Shown here: in pieces, positions 26,698 through 36,200 of the stretch
Numbering within the stretch: position 1 is the stretch's first letter
How the letters are laid out: each line of letters begins with the position of its first letter
Assembly (NCBI GenBank): GCA_913060655.1
Contig: CAJXTG010000014.1
Span: 1 to 38,273, forward strand
Source: an uncultured Nitriliruptoraceae bacterium
GTDB lineage: Bacteria > Actinomycetota > Nitriliruptoria > Nitriliruptorales > Nitriliruptoraceae
DNA: 38,273 nucleotides
Direction: 5' to 3'
The notes under the pieces: generated by a model
What the model was told of the DNA's origin: nothing
Databases searched by the model: none
What the model saw: only the letters and a program-made list of their open reading frames with translations
Translations under genes and position numbers: made by a program

Positions 26698-27677
26698 TCG
26701 AGACGCTGTTCTTCGACGCGCTGCGCTCCGCCATCGGCCCGACCGCCGCGTCCTACGCCCTGCTCGCCGTCGGCCTCAACCTGCACTTCGGCTACACCGG
26801 CCTGCTCAACTTCGGGCAGGTCGGCTACATGCTCGTCGGCGCCTACGGCCTGTCCATCACCGTCGCCGTCTTCGGCGGGCCGCTGTGGCTCGGCCTGATC
26901 GTCGGCATGCTGGCGGCCGTCGTCCTCTCCATCATCCTCGGCGCACCGACGCTGCGGCTACGTGCCGACTACCTGGCGATCACGACGATCGCGGCGAGCG
27001 AGATCCTCCGGTTCCTCGTCCGCAACACCGGCAGCGACGACCTCACCGGCAGCGTGTTCGGCCTGCGGCAGTTCGCCGGCGAGTTCTACGACTGGTCACC
27101 GTTCGCTCCGGGGGAGTACCTCGGGCCGCTCGGCTTCAACGCGAACCGGATGTGGGTCACGCTCGTCGGCTGGGGACTCGTCGCGGCGCTGTCCGCGATG
27201 GTGTGGACGCTGATGCGCAGTCCCTGGGGTCGCGTCCTGCGGTCGATCCGTGAGGACGAGGACGCGGCCCGCAGCCTGGGCAAGAACGTCTTCCTCTACA
27301 AGATGCAGAGCCTGATCATCGGCGGGGTGATCGGTGCGATCGGCGGGATGGTGTTCGTCCTCGCCCTGCAGAACGTCACGCCGGACATGTTCCTGCCGCA
27401 GGTCACGTTCTTCGCGTTCGCGATCATGATCCTCGGTGGCACGAGCACGGTGCTGGGGCCGACGGCCGGGGCCGTGCTGTTCTGGTTCCTGCTCACCGGC
27501 CTGCAGAGCGGCATCCGCGGCGTCGTCGACGCGGGTGTCATCCCGGGCATCACCGGTGGTCAGGTCGTCGGCGCCGTGTCGCTGATCGCCGTCGGGCTTC
27601 TGCTGATGCTGCTCATGGTGTTCCGCCCGCAGGGCATCCTCGGTGACCGGGAGGAGCTGCGCCTCGATGTCTCCTGA
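26694..27677 (+). CDS. livM: Branched-chain amino acid ABC transporter permease LivM
   Basis: The second permease of the Liv-type importer, 327 residues with about nine hydrophobic segments. Core motifs are YALLAVGLNLHFGYTGLLNFG near the N-terminus, LRADYLAITTIAASEILRF, and the cytoplasmic coupling loop SPWGRVLRSIREDEDAARSLGKNVF that contacts the ATPase. It ends in FRPQGILGDREE. The ATG at 26694 overlaps the livH stop (ATGA) and has GGAGGGAG 8 bases upstream. Its length is near that of the conserved core and it has no extra domain. Confidence 0.95.
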   Translation: MIETLFFDALRSAIGPTAASYALLAVGLNLHFGYTGLLNFGQVGYMLVGAYGLSITVAVFGGPLWLGLIVGMLAAVVLSIILGAPTLRLRADYLAITTIAASEILRFLVRNTGSDDLTGSVFGLRQFAGEFYDWSPFAPGEYLGPLGFNANRMWVTLVGWGLVAALSAMVWTLMRSPWGRVLRSIREDEDAARSLGKNVFLYKMQSLIIGGVIGAIGGMVFVLALQNVTPDMFLPQVTFFAFAIMILGGTSTVLGPTAGAVLFWFLLTGLQSGIRGVVDAGVIPGITGGQVVGAVSLIAVGLLLMLLMVFRPQGILGDREELRLDVS

Positions 27678-28554
27678 CGCGACCGTGCCCGCCGGGCTCG
27701 CCGGCGTCGCCCACGAGCCGGGCGTCGCCAAGCCCGACCCGATCCTCGTCGTCGACGGGCTGCGCCGTGCGTTCGGCGGGGTCCGTGCCGTCGACGTCGA
27801 CCACCTGGAGATCCCCCGCGGGCTGATCACCGGGCTCATCGGTCCCAACGGGGCGGGGAAGACGACCCTGTTCAACCTGCTGACCGGGTTCGACCGGCCC
27901 GACGAGGGGGAGTGGACCTTCGACGGCCGCTCCGCCGCCGGCGTCCCCGCCTACCGCGTCGCCCGCGACGGCATGGTGCGCACCTTCCAGCTGACGAAGG
28001 CGCTGTCGCGCATGACGGTGCTCGAGAACCTCATGCTGGGTGCGTCGCAGCAGCGCGGTGAGCACATCCTTCGCGCCCTGCTGCCGTGGGGATGGCGCAC
28101 GCAGGAGGCGGAGGTCCGCGACCGGGCCGAGGGGCTCCTCGCCCGCTTCAAGCTCGATCACATGCGCGACCAGTTCGCCGGCACGCTCTCCGGCGGGCAG
28201 CGCAAGCTGCTGGAGATGGCACGCGCCCTGATGGTCGAGCCGTCGCTGGTGATGCTCGACGAGCCGATGGCCGGCGTGAACCCCGCCCTGACGCAGTCGC
28301 TCCTGGGGCACGTGAAGGACCTGCGGGACGTGGAGGGTCGCAGCGTCGTGTTCGTCGAGCACGACATGGACGTCGTGTTCGACATCTCCGACTGGGTCGT
28401 CTGCCTCGCCGAGGGGCGCGTCATCGCCGAGGGGCCGCCCGCGTCGATCGGTGCGAACCCGGCCGTCATCGACGCCTACCTCGGTGCGACGCACGACCAC
28501 AGCGCGCTGCGCGAGGAGCGCCGACGCCGGCAGGCGGCGAGGGGGGACGCATGA
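27667..28554 (+). CDS. livG: Branched-chain amino acid ABC transporter ATP-binding protein LivG
   Basis: One of two ATPases of the Liv-type importer, cytoplasmic, 295 residues. It has Walker A GPNGAGKTT (from residue 59), the ABC signature LSGGQRKLLEMARAL, Walker B LVMLDEPMAGVNP, and the H-loop VFVEHDMDVVF. The C-terminal EGPPASIGANPAVIDAYLG is typical of LivG. The ATG at 27667 overlaps the livM stop by 11 bases and has GGAGGAG about 11 bases upstream; GTG 27685 is an alternative start. A hydrophilic tail (REERRRRQAARG) lies at the end. Confidence 0.95.
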   Translation: MSPDATVPAGLAGVAHEPGVAKPDPILVVDGLRRAFGGVRAVDVDHLEIPRGLITGLIGPNGAGKTTLFNLLTGFDRPDEGEWTFDGRSAAGVPAYRVARDGMVRTFQLTKALSRMTVLENLMLGASQQRGEHILRALLPWGWRTQEAEVRDRAEGLLARFKLDHMRDQFAGTLSGGQRKLLEMARALMVEPSLVMLDEPMAGVNPALTQSLLGHVKDLRDVEGRSVVFVEHDMDVVFDISDWVVCLAEGRVIAEGPPASIGANPAVIDAYLGATHDHSALREERRRRQAARGDA

Positions 28555-29282
28555 CCACCGCTCCGGTGCTCGTCGCGGAGGAGCTCGTCGCCGGCTACGT
28601 GCCGGACGTCGACATCCTCACCGGCTGCAACCTCACCCTCGAGCGGGGCGAGCTGGTCGGGATCATCGGCCCCAACGGCGCGGGCAAGTCGACGCTCATC
28701 AAGACGATGTTCGGGCTCGTGCCGGTCCGCAGCGGGCGCGTGCTGCTGGGTGAGGACGACATCACCGGCCTGGCCGCGCACCAGCTCGTCTCCCGGGGCG
28801 TCGGCTACGTCCCCCAGACGCAGAACGTGTTCCCGAGCCTGACCATCCGCGAGAACCTCGAGATGGGCCTGTACCTGCGCAGCGACGCGTGGGAGGAGCG
28901 CGCCGCGTTCGTCCACGAGCTGTTCCCCCTGCTCGCGGACCGGTCCAACCAGCGGGCCGGGCTGCTGTCGGGCGGGGAGCGGCAGATGGTCGCGATGGGC
29001 CGTGCCCTGATGATGGACCCGAAGGTGCTGTTCCTCGACGAGCCGTCGGCGGGCCTGTCGCCGGCGAACCAGGACGACGTCTTCCGGCGCATCGGGGACA
29101 TCAGCGAGGCCGGCATCTCCATCGTCATGGTCGAGCAGAACGCCCGCACGTGCCTCGAGATCTGCGACCGCGCGTACGTGCTGGACCAGGGGCGCAACGC
29201 CTACACGGGGACGGGCGAGGAGCTCCTCAACGACCCGAAGGTCATCGAGCTCTACCTCGGGACCCTGGCCCGGGCGCGCTGA
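28551..29282 (+). CDS. livF: Branched-chain amino acid ABC transporter ATP-binding protein LivF
   Basis: The second ATPase of the importer, 243 residues. It has Walker A GPNGAGKST (from residue 40), Q-loop GYVPQTQNVFPSLTIRENLEMGL, signature LLSGGERQMVAMGRALM, Walker B VLFLDEPSAGLSP and H-loop-position Gln in VMVEQNA, as is usual for LivF. The ATG at 28551 overlaps the livG stop (ATGA) and follows GAGGGGGG. It is the last gene of the liv operon; a strong hairpin terminator follows about 75 bases later. Confidence 0.95.
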   Translation: MTTAPVLVAEELVAGYVPDVDILTGCNLTLERGELVGIIGPNGAGKSTLIKTMFGLVPVRSGRVLLGEDDITGLAAHQLVSRGVGYVPQTQNVFPSLTIRENLEMGLYLRSDAWEERAAFVHELFPLLADRSNQRAGLLSGGERQMVAMGRALMMDPKVLFLDEPSAGLSPANQDDVFRRIGDISEAGISIVMVEQNARTCLEICDRAYVLDQGRNAYTGTGEELLNDPKVIELYLGTLARAR

Positions 29283-29356
29283 CCCGCCGGACCGCCCCCT
29301 CCATCCTCGCCGGCAGGGCAGCAGGTCGCGCAGCAGGCCGCGCGTGAGCCCACGCA

Positions 29357-29388
29357 GAAGGGCCCGCGGCCGGAGCCGCGGGCCCTTC
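29357..29388. terminator. Bidirectional hairpin terminator between livF and the binding-protein gene
   Basis: A perfect 14-bp stem, GAAGGGCCCGCGGC (29357-29370) with GCCGCGGGCCCTTC (29375-29388), closes a CGGA tetraloop. It lies between the convergent stops at 29282 and 29404, and the stem is symmetric, so it should end transcription from both sides. There is no long T-run, as usual in high-G+C actinobacteria. Confidence 0.85.
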
Positions 29389-29403
29389 CGACTGCGGTGT
29401 GGC

Positions 29404-30693
29404 TCAGCCGACCAGGTCGCCGGCGACCGTCCCGGTGGAGACGAACTCGCCGTCCTCCCAGGTGCTGGTCTCGATGATGCCGCGCGACGGCTCGCCGCCG
29501 CCCTCACGCACCTCGATGAGGTTCAGCGGGCCACCGACCGCGCTCTGGTACGCGATCGACTCGCCGGCGTCGACGAACGTCATGCACTCCGCGAACGTCG
29601 TGCACTCGTTGTCACCGGTGGTCACCGCGATCATGTTGTCGCGGATGTCCGCCGAGGCGGTCGAGCCGGACACCGAGGCGGCCAGCGCCATCAGGTTGGC
29701 GCAGTCGTAGGCGTTCGGGGCGAACAGGAAGTCCACCAGGTCCGGGTTGAACTCGAGCAGACGGGCCTCGAACTCCGGCGGCACGATCGCCGTCGGGGCG
29801 GTGAAGCGCATCCCGTTGAGCACGTCGGCCGACGGGAAGTTGTCGGCGAACGCCGCACCCGCGATGCCGTCCGCACCGAAGATGTTCGTCGGCTCGATGC
29901 CGGCGGCGAACAGACCCTGGACGATCTGGGCACCCTCGACGAAGGTGATCAGCACGTGCGCCTCGGCGCCCGAGCCGACCATCGCGTCGACGACGGAGTC
30001 GAACGTCCCGGCCTCCGGGTCGTAGGTCTCCTGCAGCACCACCTCGGCGCCACGGGCCTCGAGGCCCTTGACGGTCTCCTCCATGAACGGCACGCCGTAG
30101 TCGTCGGCGCGGGCCGCGACCGCGACGGTCGTGTAGCCCGCGTTGACCACGAGGTCGGCGAGGACCGGCGCCTGGAGGACGTCGGACGGCGCCGTACGGA
30201 AGTAGTAGCCGCTGTCGGGGTAGGACGTCAGGCCGATTCCGGTGTTCGACGGCGAACACTGGACGACACCGGCGCTCGTGACGTTGTCGATGACGGCCAT
30301 GGTCATGCCCGTGGCGGCGGCACCGATGATGCCCTGCACGTCGCTCGCGAGCAGACGGCTGGCCTCCTCCGCGGCACGTCCGGCGTCACCGGCCTCGTCA
30401 CCGCTGAGCAGCTCGACGGGGTTGCCGAGCACGCCACCGGCGTCGTTGATCTCCTGGATCGCCAGCTGGACACCCGACGTCATCGGGGGACCGAGGAAGG
30501 CGAGCTGACCGGTCTCCGGCAGCAGGTAGCCGAGCTTCAGGGCGGCGGCCTCGGCCGGCTCCTCGGCGGGAGCCTCCTCGACCGGCGTCTCCTCGGGGGC
30601 CTCGGCGGCCTCCTCCTCGGTGCCGCAGGCGGCGGTGATGAGGGCCACGGCGGCGAGGACCGCTGCGGCCTTGGTCTTGCGTCGGAACCTCAT
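29404..30693 (-). CDS. ABC transporter substrate-binding lipoprotein (branched-chain amino acid type, LivK-like)
   Basis: The extracellular binding protein that probably feeds the LivHMGF importer. The 429-residue product begins with a lipoprotein signal (MRFRRKTK, hydrophobic core, ITAAC with lipid-modified Cys23). A Glu/Pro/Ala-rich acidic linker (about 24-50) follows, then a type I periplasmic-binding fold: LKLGYLLPETGQLAFLGPPM, GVQLAIQEINDAGGVLG, GIIGAAATGMTMAV and PNAYDCANLMALA. ATG 30693 has AAGGAG 9 bases upstream. The ligand is not readable; branched-chain or other amino acids are expected from the family. It faces the transporter operon tail to tail across the hairpin terminator. Confidence 0.92.
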   Translation of the reverse strand: MRFRRKTKAAAVLAAVALITAACGTEEEAAEAPEETPVEEAPAEEPAEAAALKLGYLLPETGQLAFLGPPMTSGVQLAIQEINDAGGVLGNPVELLSGDEAGDAGRAAEEASRLLASDVQGIIGAAATGMTMAVIDNVTSAGVVQCSPSNTGIGLTSYPDSGYYFRTAPSDVLQAPVLADLVVNAGYTTVAVAARADDYGVPFMEETVKGLEARGAEVVLQETYDPEAGTFDSVVDAMVGSGAEAHVLITFVEGAQIVQGLFAAGIEPTNIFGADGIAGAAFADNFPSADVLNGMRFTAPTAIVPPEFEARLLEFNPDLVDFLFAPNAYDCANLMALAASVSGSTASADIRDNMIAVTTGDNECTTFAECMTFVDAGESIAYQSAVGGPLNLIEVREGGGEPSRGIIETSTWEDGEFVSTGTVAGDLVG

Positions 30694-30830
30694 GGATGGC
30701 GCTCCTTCTGCGTCGGAAGGGAGCACACTCGGGGCTGCGGTTCGCTCGCGGCCCCGGAGGCGAGCTCCCAGCGTCGGTGGGGGCAGGACCCCCGGCACGA
30801 CGGAGGGCGCGGTCCGCGCCCACCATCAGC

Positions 30831-30836
30831 ATAGTA
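30831..30836 (-). promoter_or_regulatory. −10 element of the LivK-like gene
   Basis: TACTAT on the minus strand, the closest match to TATAAT in the window, 137 bases before the ATG at 30693. The long leader between (30694-30830) contains no gene that I can see; it could hold regulatory RNA structure, but I see no known riboswitch. Confidence 0.4.
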
Positions 30837-30876
30837 GGGGCTCGTCCCTCGGACGGTTTTGGCGCCGAACGGCCCC

Positions 30877-32253
30877 TCAGGAGCCGCCCGCCACCTCCTC
30901 GCGGAGCTCCGCGACGACCGGCAGGTCCGTGGGCGCGCCGCCGCCCGCCCCGTCGCCCACCCCGGCGTCGATGCCAAGGGCCCGGATCACGGTGCGACCG
31001 GCCGCACAGTCACCGTCGGGGTCGCACGCGATCGGACCGGTGAGCCCCTCGAACCGGGACCGGCCGAGCGTGGTGCGCAGCTCGGCGCGGCTGAGGACGA
31101 GGGCACCGTCACCGTCGACGACGGACGTGTCCTCGATCGCCTTCAGCAGCACCGTCGCCGCGTCGTAGGCGGCGGCCCACCAGCCCGTCGGGTCGGTCAC
31201 CCCGGCCGCCGTCACCCGCTCCCGCGTCTGCGAGGCGCTGAACCCGGTGACGGCGCTGACGGCCTCGTCGGGCGGGACGACGGCCGGGCCGGTCAGCAGC
31301 AGGCCGACGTCGGACGGTGCGGCGAGCAGCGCGGCGGGGACGGTGTCGCCCGGGGTGATGCGCGTCACGCCGGCGAGCGCACCGCGCTCCACCCAGCCCG
31401 CGTCGAGCGCGACGAGGTCGTCGCCGCCGAGCGCGAGGTAGGCGACGTCGACGTCACCGTCGTCGATCGCGTCGAGCAGGGTCGAGCGGGCCGCCAGCGC
31501 CTCCTCCGCCGGTTCGTCGGCGAGCGTCCCCGCGAGCAGCTCCGGGACGGCCTCGTCGACGATGACGGTGCCGCCGAGCAGCTCGAAGCGGGCGCGGAAC
31601 GCGTCCGCGAGGGCACGTCCGCCGATGCTCGCGTCGTGCACGATCGCCGCACGGGTCGAGGCCCGCTCCTCGACCGCGTGGGTCGCGGCCGCGCGCGCCT
31701 GCACGAGGCCGGACGGCGCGGTGCGCCACGTCCCCTCCGCACGGTCCTGCGCGATCGTCCCGTCGGGCCCCGTCGTGAGCGTGACCGCGGTCGGCCGGGG
31801 GGTGAGGAGCACGAGTCCCGCGTCCGCGGTGACGCGCTGCGCGCCGAGCACCGAGGGGAGGCACTGGGGTCCGAGGACGCCGGCGACGTCATGGTCCGCG
31901 AGGAGCGCGTTCGCGGCGTCGGCCCCGCCCGCGGTGTCGCAGGTGAGCGGCGGCGCGGTGGCCAGGGTCACCCGGAAGTCCTGCTGGATCGCGCCGAAGT
32001 CCTCGACCGCGGTGCGGAAGGCGGCCTCCAGCTCCGGCCCGAGTCCCTCGGGGTCCGCGTCCCCGTCGAGGAGGACCCCCAGGGTGACGTCGTCGCCCGG
32101 TGCGACGCGCAGGACGCCGAGGGTCTCGTCCACCGCCACCGGCGGGCGTTCGTCGGCGGGGTCCGCGGCCGGCTCCTCCGGGAGGCAGCCGGCGAGGAGG
32201 ACCGTCAGCGTCCCGGCGGCGCCGAGCACACCGAGCGTCCCCATGCCGCGCAC
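30877..32253 (-). CDS. Second substrate-binding-like lipoprotein (type I periplasmic-binding fold)
   Basis: A 458-residue predicted lipoprotein: MRGMGTLGVLGAAG, hydrophobic core, lipobox LAGC with Cys23. Mature segments resemble Leu/Ile/Val-binding folds (DDVTLGVLLDGDADPEG, HDVAGVLGPQCLPSVLGAQ, STRAAIVHDASIGGRALADAFRARFELLGG, GWWAAAYDAATVLLKAIED) but similarity is weaker than for its neighbour. Extra cysteines (CDT, QCLP, ACDPDGDC) suggest disulfides. GTG 32253 is chosen because GGAGGGG lies 8 bases upstream; GTG 32274 would add seven residues but has no such site. A minus-strand TACGCT lies upstream. It may be an alternative-specificity binding protein for the liv transporter or a sensor; its ligand is unknown. 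Confidence 0.8.
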   Translation of the reverse strand: MRGMGTLGVLGAAGTLTVLLAGCLPEEPAADPADERPPVAVDETLGVLRVAPGDDVTLGVLLDGDADPEGLGPELEAAFRTAVEDFGAIQQDFRVTLATAPPLTCDTAGGADAANALLADHDVAGVLGPQCLPSVLGAQRVTADAGLVLLTPRPTAVTLTTGPDGTIAQDRAEGTWRTAPSGLVQARAAATHAVEERASTRAAIVHDASIGGRALADAFRARFELLGGTVIVDEAVPELLAGTLADEPAEEALAARSTLLDAIDDGDVDVAYLALGGDDLVALDAGWVERGALAGVTRITPGDTVPAALLAAPSDVGLLLTGPAVVPPDEAVSAVTGFSASQTRERVTAAGVTDPTGWWAAAYDAATVLLKAIEDTSVVDGDGALVLSRAELRTTLGRSRFEGLTGPIACDPDGDCAAGRTVIRALGIDAGVGDGAGGGAPTDLPVVAELREEVAGGS

Positions 32254-32309
32254 CGGTCCGGCCCCTCCCGCCACGGTCGTCCGCCGCCGCTGCGGGGACG
32301 CCCCGCGGC

Positions 32310-32315
32310 AGCGTA
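32310..32315 (-). promoter_or_regulatory. −10 element of the second binding-protein gene
   Basis: TACGCT on the minus strand, 56 bases before the GTG at 32253. It lies in the divergent region shared with the AraC-type regulator gene, back to back with that gene's own −10. Confidence 0.35.
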
Positions 32316-32333
32316 ACCGGCGGCTGCACGGGC

Positions 32334-32349
32334 ACGCCTAGCCTCGCCG
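32334..32349 (+). promoter_or_regulatory. Core promoter of the araC-type/putA operon
   Basis: ACGCCTAGCCTCGCCG contains the −10 TAGCCT (32339-32344) and matches the liv promoter core (25331-25346) at 15 of 16 positions. The ATG of the regulator gene is 21 bases downstream. No clear −35 is visible. Confidence 0.55.
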
Positions 32350-32365
32350 TCGACCGGGGGTGACG

Positions 32366-33187
32366 ATGGGTGCCGACAGGTCCGACGACGTCGGGCTCGC
32401 CGACGTCGCCCCGTTCGTCGTGCGGGGCGAGGTCGTCGAGCTGTTCGAGGCGCTCGTCGACGTCATCTTCTGCGCGAAGGACGCCGACCTCCGCTACGTG
32501 GCCGTCAACCTCGCGTTCGTGCGACGCACCGGACGACGCTCCCGCAAGGAGGTGCTCGGCGCCCGCGCCCGCGACATGTTCGCCGCCGGACCGGCGGAGC
32601 GCTACGAGGAGCAGGACCGGCGGGTGTTCGCCACGGGCCGGCCGCTGCGCGACGAGCTCGAGCTCATCCGCCGTCCCGACGGGACGATGGGCTGGTACGT
32701 CACCACGAAGATCCCCGTCGCCGACGGCGGGCAGGTGACGGGGCTCGTGAGCGTCTCCCGGGACCTGCGGCGACCAAGCGACGAGAGCGTCGAGGTCGCC
32801 GCCCTCTCGAGCGTCGTCCGGCTCGTCCGCGAGCACGACGAGTCGGTGCGGCCGCTGCAGCCGGCCGACCTCGCGGCCTCGGCCGGCTGCACCATCGACC
32901 AGCTGCAGCGCCGCATGCGTCGGGTGTTCGGGATCTCGCCGACGCAGTACCTGCTGCGCGAGCGGGTCGACCGTGCGGCCCGTCTGCTCGCGACGACCGC
33001 CGACCCGATCGCCACGGTCGCCGCCCGCTGCGGCTTCTACGACCAGGCGCAGCTGACCCGCCACTTCGGCCGGTTCATCGGCCTCACCCCCGCCCAGTAC
33101 CGCAACGAGCAGCAGACGGTGGCCGGTGCGCCGTTGTCACCGACCGGCCGTCGCGACGGCGGCGGACGCCAAGACGGGCGGCGCTGA
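32366..33187 (+). CDS. AraC-family transcriptional regulator with N-terminal PAS domain
   Basis: A predicted DNA-binding regulator of 273 residues. The N-terminal half (about 25-135) is a PAS-like sensor: LFEALVDVIFCAKDADLRYVA, GRRSRKEVLGARARDMF, then LRDELELIRRPDGTMGWYVTTKIPV. The C-terminal half is a double helix-turn-helix AraC domain: LAASAGCTIDQLQRRMRRVFGI and IATVAARCGFYDQAQLTRHFGRFIGLTPAQYR. ATG 32366 closely follows GGGGGTGA; GTG 32360 is an alternative. PutA starts 18 bases after its stop, so it most likely controls putA and is co-transcribed with it; the shared core promoter suggests it may also touch the liv operon (inference). The sensed ligand is unknown. Confidence 0.88.
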   Translation: MGADRSDDVGLADVAPFVVRGEVVELFEALVDVIFCAKDADLRYVAVNLAFVRRTGRRSRKEVLGARARDMFAAGPAERYEEQDRRVFATGRPLRDELELIRRPDGTMGWYVTTKIPVADGGQVTGLVSVSRDLRRPSDESVEVAALSSVVRLVREHDESVRPLQPADLAASAGCTIDQLQRRMRRVFGISPTQYLLRERVDRAARLLATTADPIATVAARCGFYDQAQLTRHFGRFIGLTPAQYRNEQQTVAGAPLSPTGRRDGGGRQDGRR

Positions 33188-33205
33188 CCGCACGAGACTG
33201 CCCCC

Positions 33206-36200
33206 ATGAGCAGCCCGACGACCGTCCGCACGCCCGACGACGCCGACGCCGCCGACGCGGTCGTCGACGCGGCCATCGCGACCGCCCGCCGGTGGCTCGA
33301 CGCCGCGGGGGAGGTGACGCGGGTCGAGCGGCGCACCGCCGACCAGCTCGGGACGCTCCTTGCCGACGAGGACGGCCTCGACTTCGCCACCGGGTTCGTC
33401 GACCGAGTCATGCGCGCCGAGTCGGACCGGGTCGCCGCGCACGCGCTGCGTCGGCTCGTCGCGCTGCCGGACCAGGAGGTCGCGTTCCTCGGGCGCGTCG
33501 ACCGGCTCCTGCTCGGCGCCGGTGCGCTCGTCGCCCCGGTCCTGCCCGGTGTCGTCGTGCCGCTCGCCCGACGGCGGCTCCGGCAGCTCGTCGGCCATCT
33601 CGTCGTCGACGCGACGCCGCGTGACCTCGCCCCGCAGCTGTCCGACGCGCGCGACGCCGTCGGGGCGGCGCTGAACGTGAACCTGCTCGGCGAGGCCGTC
33701 CTCGGCGCGGAGGAGGCCCGGCGGCGGCGGGACCGGACCGTGGAGCTCGTCGGCCGCGACGACGTCGACTACGTGTCGGTCAAGCTGTCGTCGATCGCCG
33801 CACAGATCACCGTGTGGGACCTCGAGGGCGAGACGGAGCGGATCGCCGGTGAGCTGCGGCCCCTCTACCGCGCGGCGATGGCGTCGGAGCCGCCGACGTT
33901 CGTCAACCTCGACGTCGAGGAGTACCGCGACCTCGACCTGACCATCGCCGTGTTCACCCAGGTGCTCGCCGAGGAGGAGTTCCTCGGGCTGCGCGCCGGC
34001 ATCGTGCTGCAGGCGTACCTGCCCGACGCCGCCCCGGCCCTCGAGCGGCTGCTCGACTTCGCCCGGGAGCGGCATGCGCGCGGCGGGGCGGACGTGCGTA
34101 TCCGACTCGTCAAGGGGGCGAACCTCTCGATGGAGCAGGTCGAGGCGCAGCTGCGTGGCTGGGAGCCGGCGCCCTACGCGACCAAGCACGAGACGGACGC
34201 GAACTACAAGCGCTGCGTCGACACGGCGCTGCACCCCGACCGGCTCGTCGGCGCACGCATCGGCCTCGCCAGCCACAACCTGCTCGACGTCGCCTGGGCC
34301 GTCGAGCTCGCCCGGGCGCGCGGGGTCTCCGAGCGGCTCGACGTGGAGATGCTGCAGGGCATGGCACCCGGCTCGGCACGCACCGTCCGCGCCGAGACCG
34401 GCGGGCTGCGGCTGTACACGCCCGTCGTCGACCCGGCGGACTTCGACGTCGCCATCTCCTACCTGGTGCGTCGCCTCGAGGAGGTCGCGAGCCCCGACAA
34501 CTTCCTGCGCGCGTTCCTCGCCATGCAGGACGACCCGGCCCTGTTCGACGCCGAGGTCGAACGGTTCCGCGCGGCCGTCGCCGACCGGCACGCCGTCACC
34601 ACCGGGCCGCGGCGCACCCAGGACCGCCGCGACCCGGCGGCCGACCCCTCGGCGGCACGCACCCGCGGCATCGACCGGTTCGTCAACGAGCCCGACACCG
34701 ACCCCGCCCTCGCCGGCAACCGTGCGTGGGCGCGGACCGTCGCGTCCGCACCGGCCCCCGCACCGCGGGCACCGGTGGTCAGCGACCGGGCGAGCGTCGA
34801 CGCCGTCGTCGCCGCCGCCCGTGCGGCGGGCGAGCGCTGGGGCGCGGTGCCCGCGGAGGAGCGGCGCGTCGTGCTCCGCCGTGTCGCGGACGCGCTCGCG
34901 GCCCGGCGGGGCGAGCTGCTCACCGCGATGCTGCACGAGGGCGGGAAGACGATCGGCGAGGCGGACCCGGAGGTCAGCGAGCTGATCGACTTCGCCCGCT
35001 ACTACGCGGACCGGGCGCTCGACCTCGAGCGTGTCGACGGGGCGACGTTCGCGCCCAACACGCTGACCCTCGTCGTGCCGCCGTGGAACTTCCCGGTGGC
35101 GATCCCCGGTGGCGGGGCGTTCGCCGCGCTCGCCGCCGGCTCCGCGGCGATCCTCAAGCCCGCACCGGAGACCCCGCGCTGCGCGGAGATCATCTGCGAG
35201 GCGGCCTGGGACGCCGGCGTCGACCGTGACCTGCTCGCCTACCTGCGCGTCCCCGACGACGACACGGGACGGCATCTGGTCACCCACCCGGGGGTCGACG
35301 CGGTCGTGCTGACCGGGGCCCACGACACCGCCCGGCTGTTCCGCGGCTGGCGGCCCGACCTGCGGCTGCTCGCGGAGACGTCCGGCAAGAACGCGCTGAT
35401 CGTGACGCCGTCCGCTGACCTCGACCTCGCCGTCGCCGACCTGGTGCGCAGCGCGTTCGGCCACGCGGGGCAGAAGTGCTCCGCCGCATCGCTGGCGATC
35501 CTCGTGGGGGACGTCGCCACCTCACGCCGCTTCCTCGACCAGCTCGTCGACGCGACGACGACGCTCGCCGCCGGCCGCTCGACGGACCTGTCGACGCAGC
35601 TCAACCGGCTCATCGGACCACCCCGCGGGCCGCTGGCGCGCCACCTCGAGACGCTCGACGAGGGCGAGCAGTGGCTCGTCGAGCCGCGCTGCGTCGACCC
35701 GGCCGCGAACCTGTGGACTCCGGGCGTGAAGACCGGGGTCCGCCCGGGCTCGCACTTCCACACCCATGAATGCTTCGGGCCGGTGCTGGGCATCATGACG
35801 GCGTCCGACCTCGACGAGGCGATCCGGTGGCAGAACTCCACCGGCTACGGCCTCACCGGCGGCATCCACAGTCTCGACCCCGACGAGGTCGCGCACTGGC
35901 TCGAGCACGTCGAGGTCGGCAACGCCTACGTGAACCGACACATCACCGGTGCGATCGTGCAGCGGCAGCCGTTCGGCGGCTGGAAGCGCTCGGCGGTCGG
36001 GCCGGGCGCGAAGGCGGGCGGGCCGGCCTACGTCGCGACGATGGGGACGTGGGCGGACGCCCCGGACGTCGCCGCGCTCGACGACGACGCGTGGCTCGCG
36101 CGGGCGCGCCACGACGACGCGGCCCACTGGCCCACCTACGCCGCGGAGCATGACGCCACGGGGCTGGACGTCGAGGCGAACCTGCTGCGGCACCGGCGGC

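Noticed and set aside
30840-30876. Possible terminator after the second binding-protein gene
   Set aside because: Only a 4-bp stem with a 2-base loop (GCCG-TT-CGGC) is present, too weak to call.
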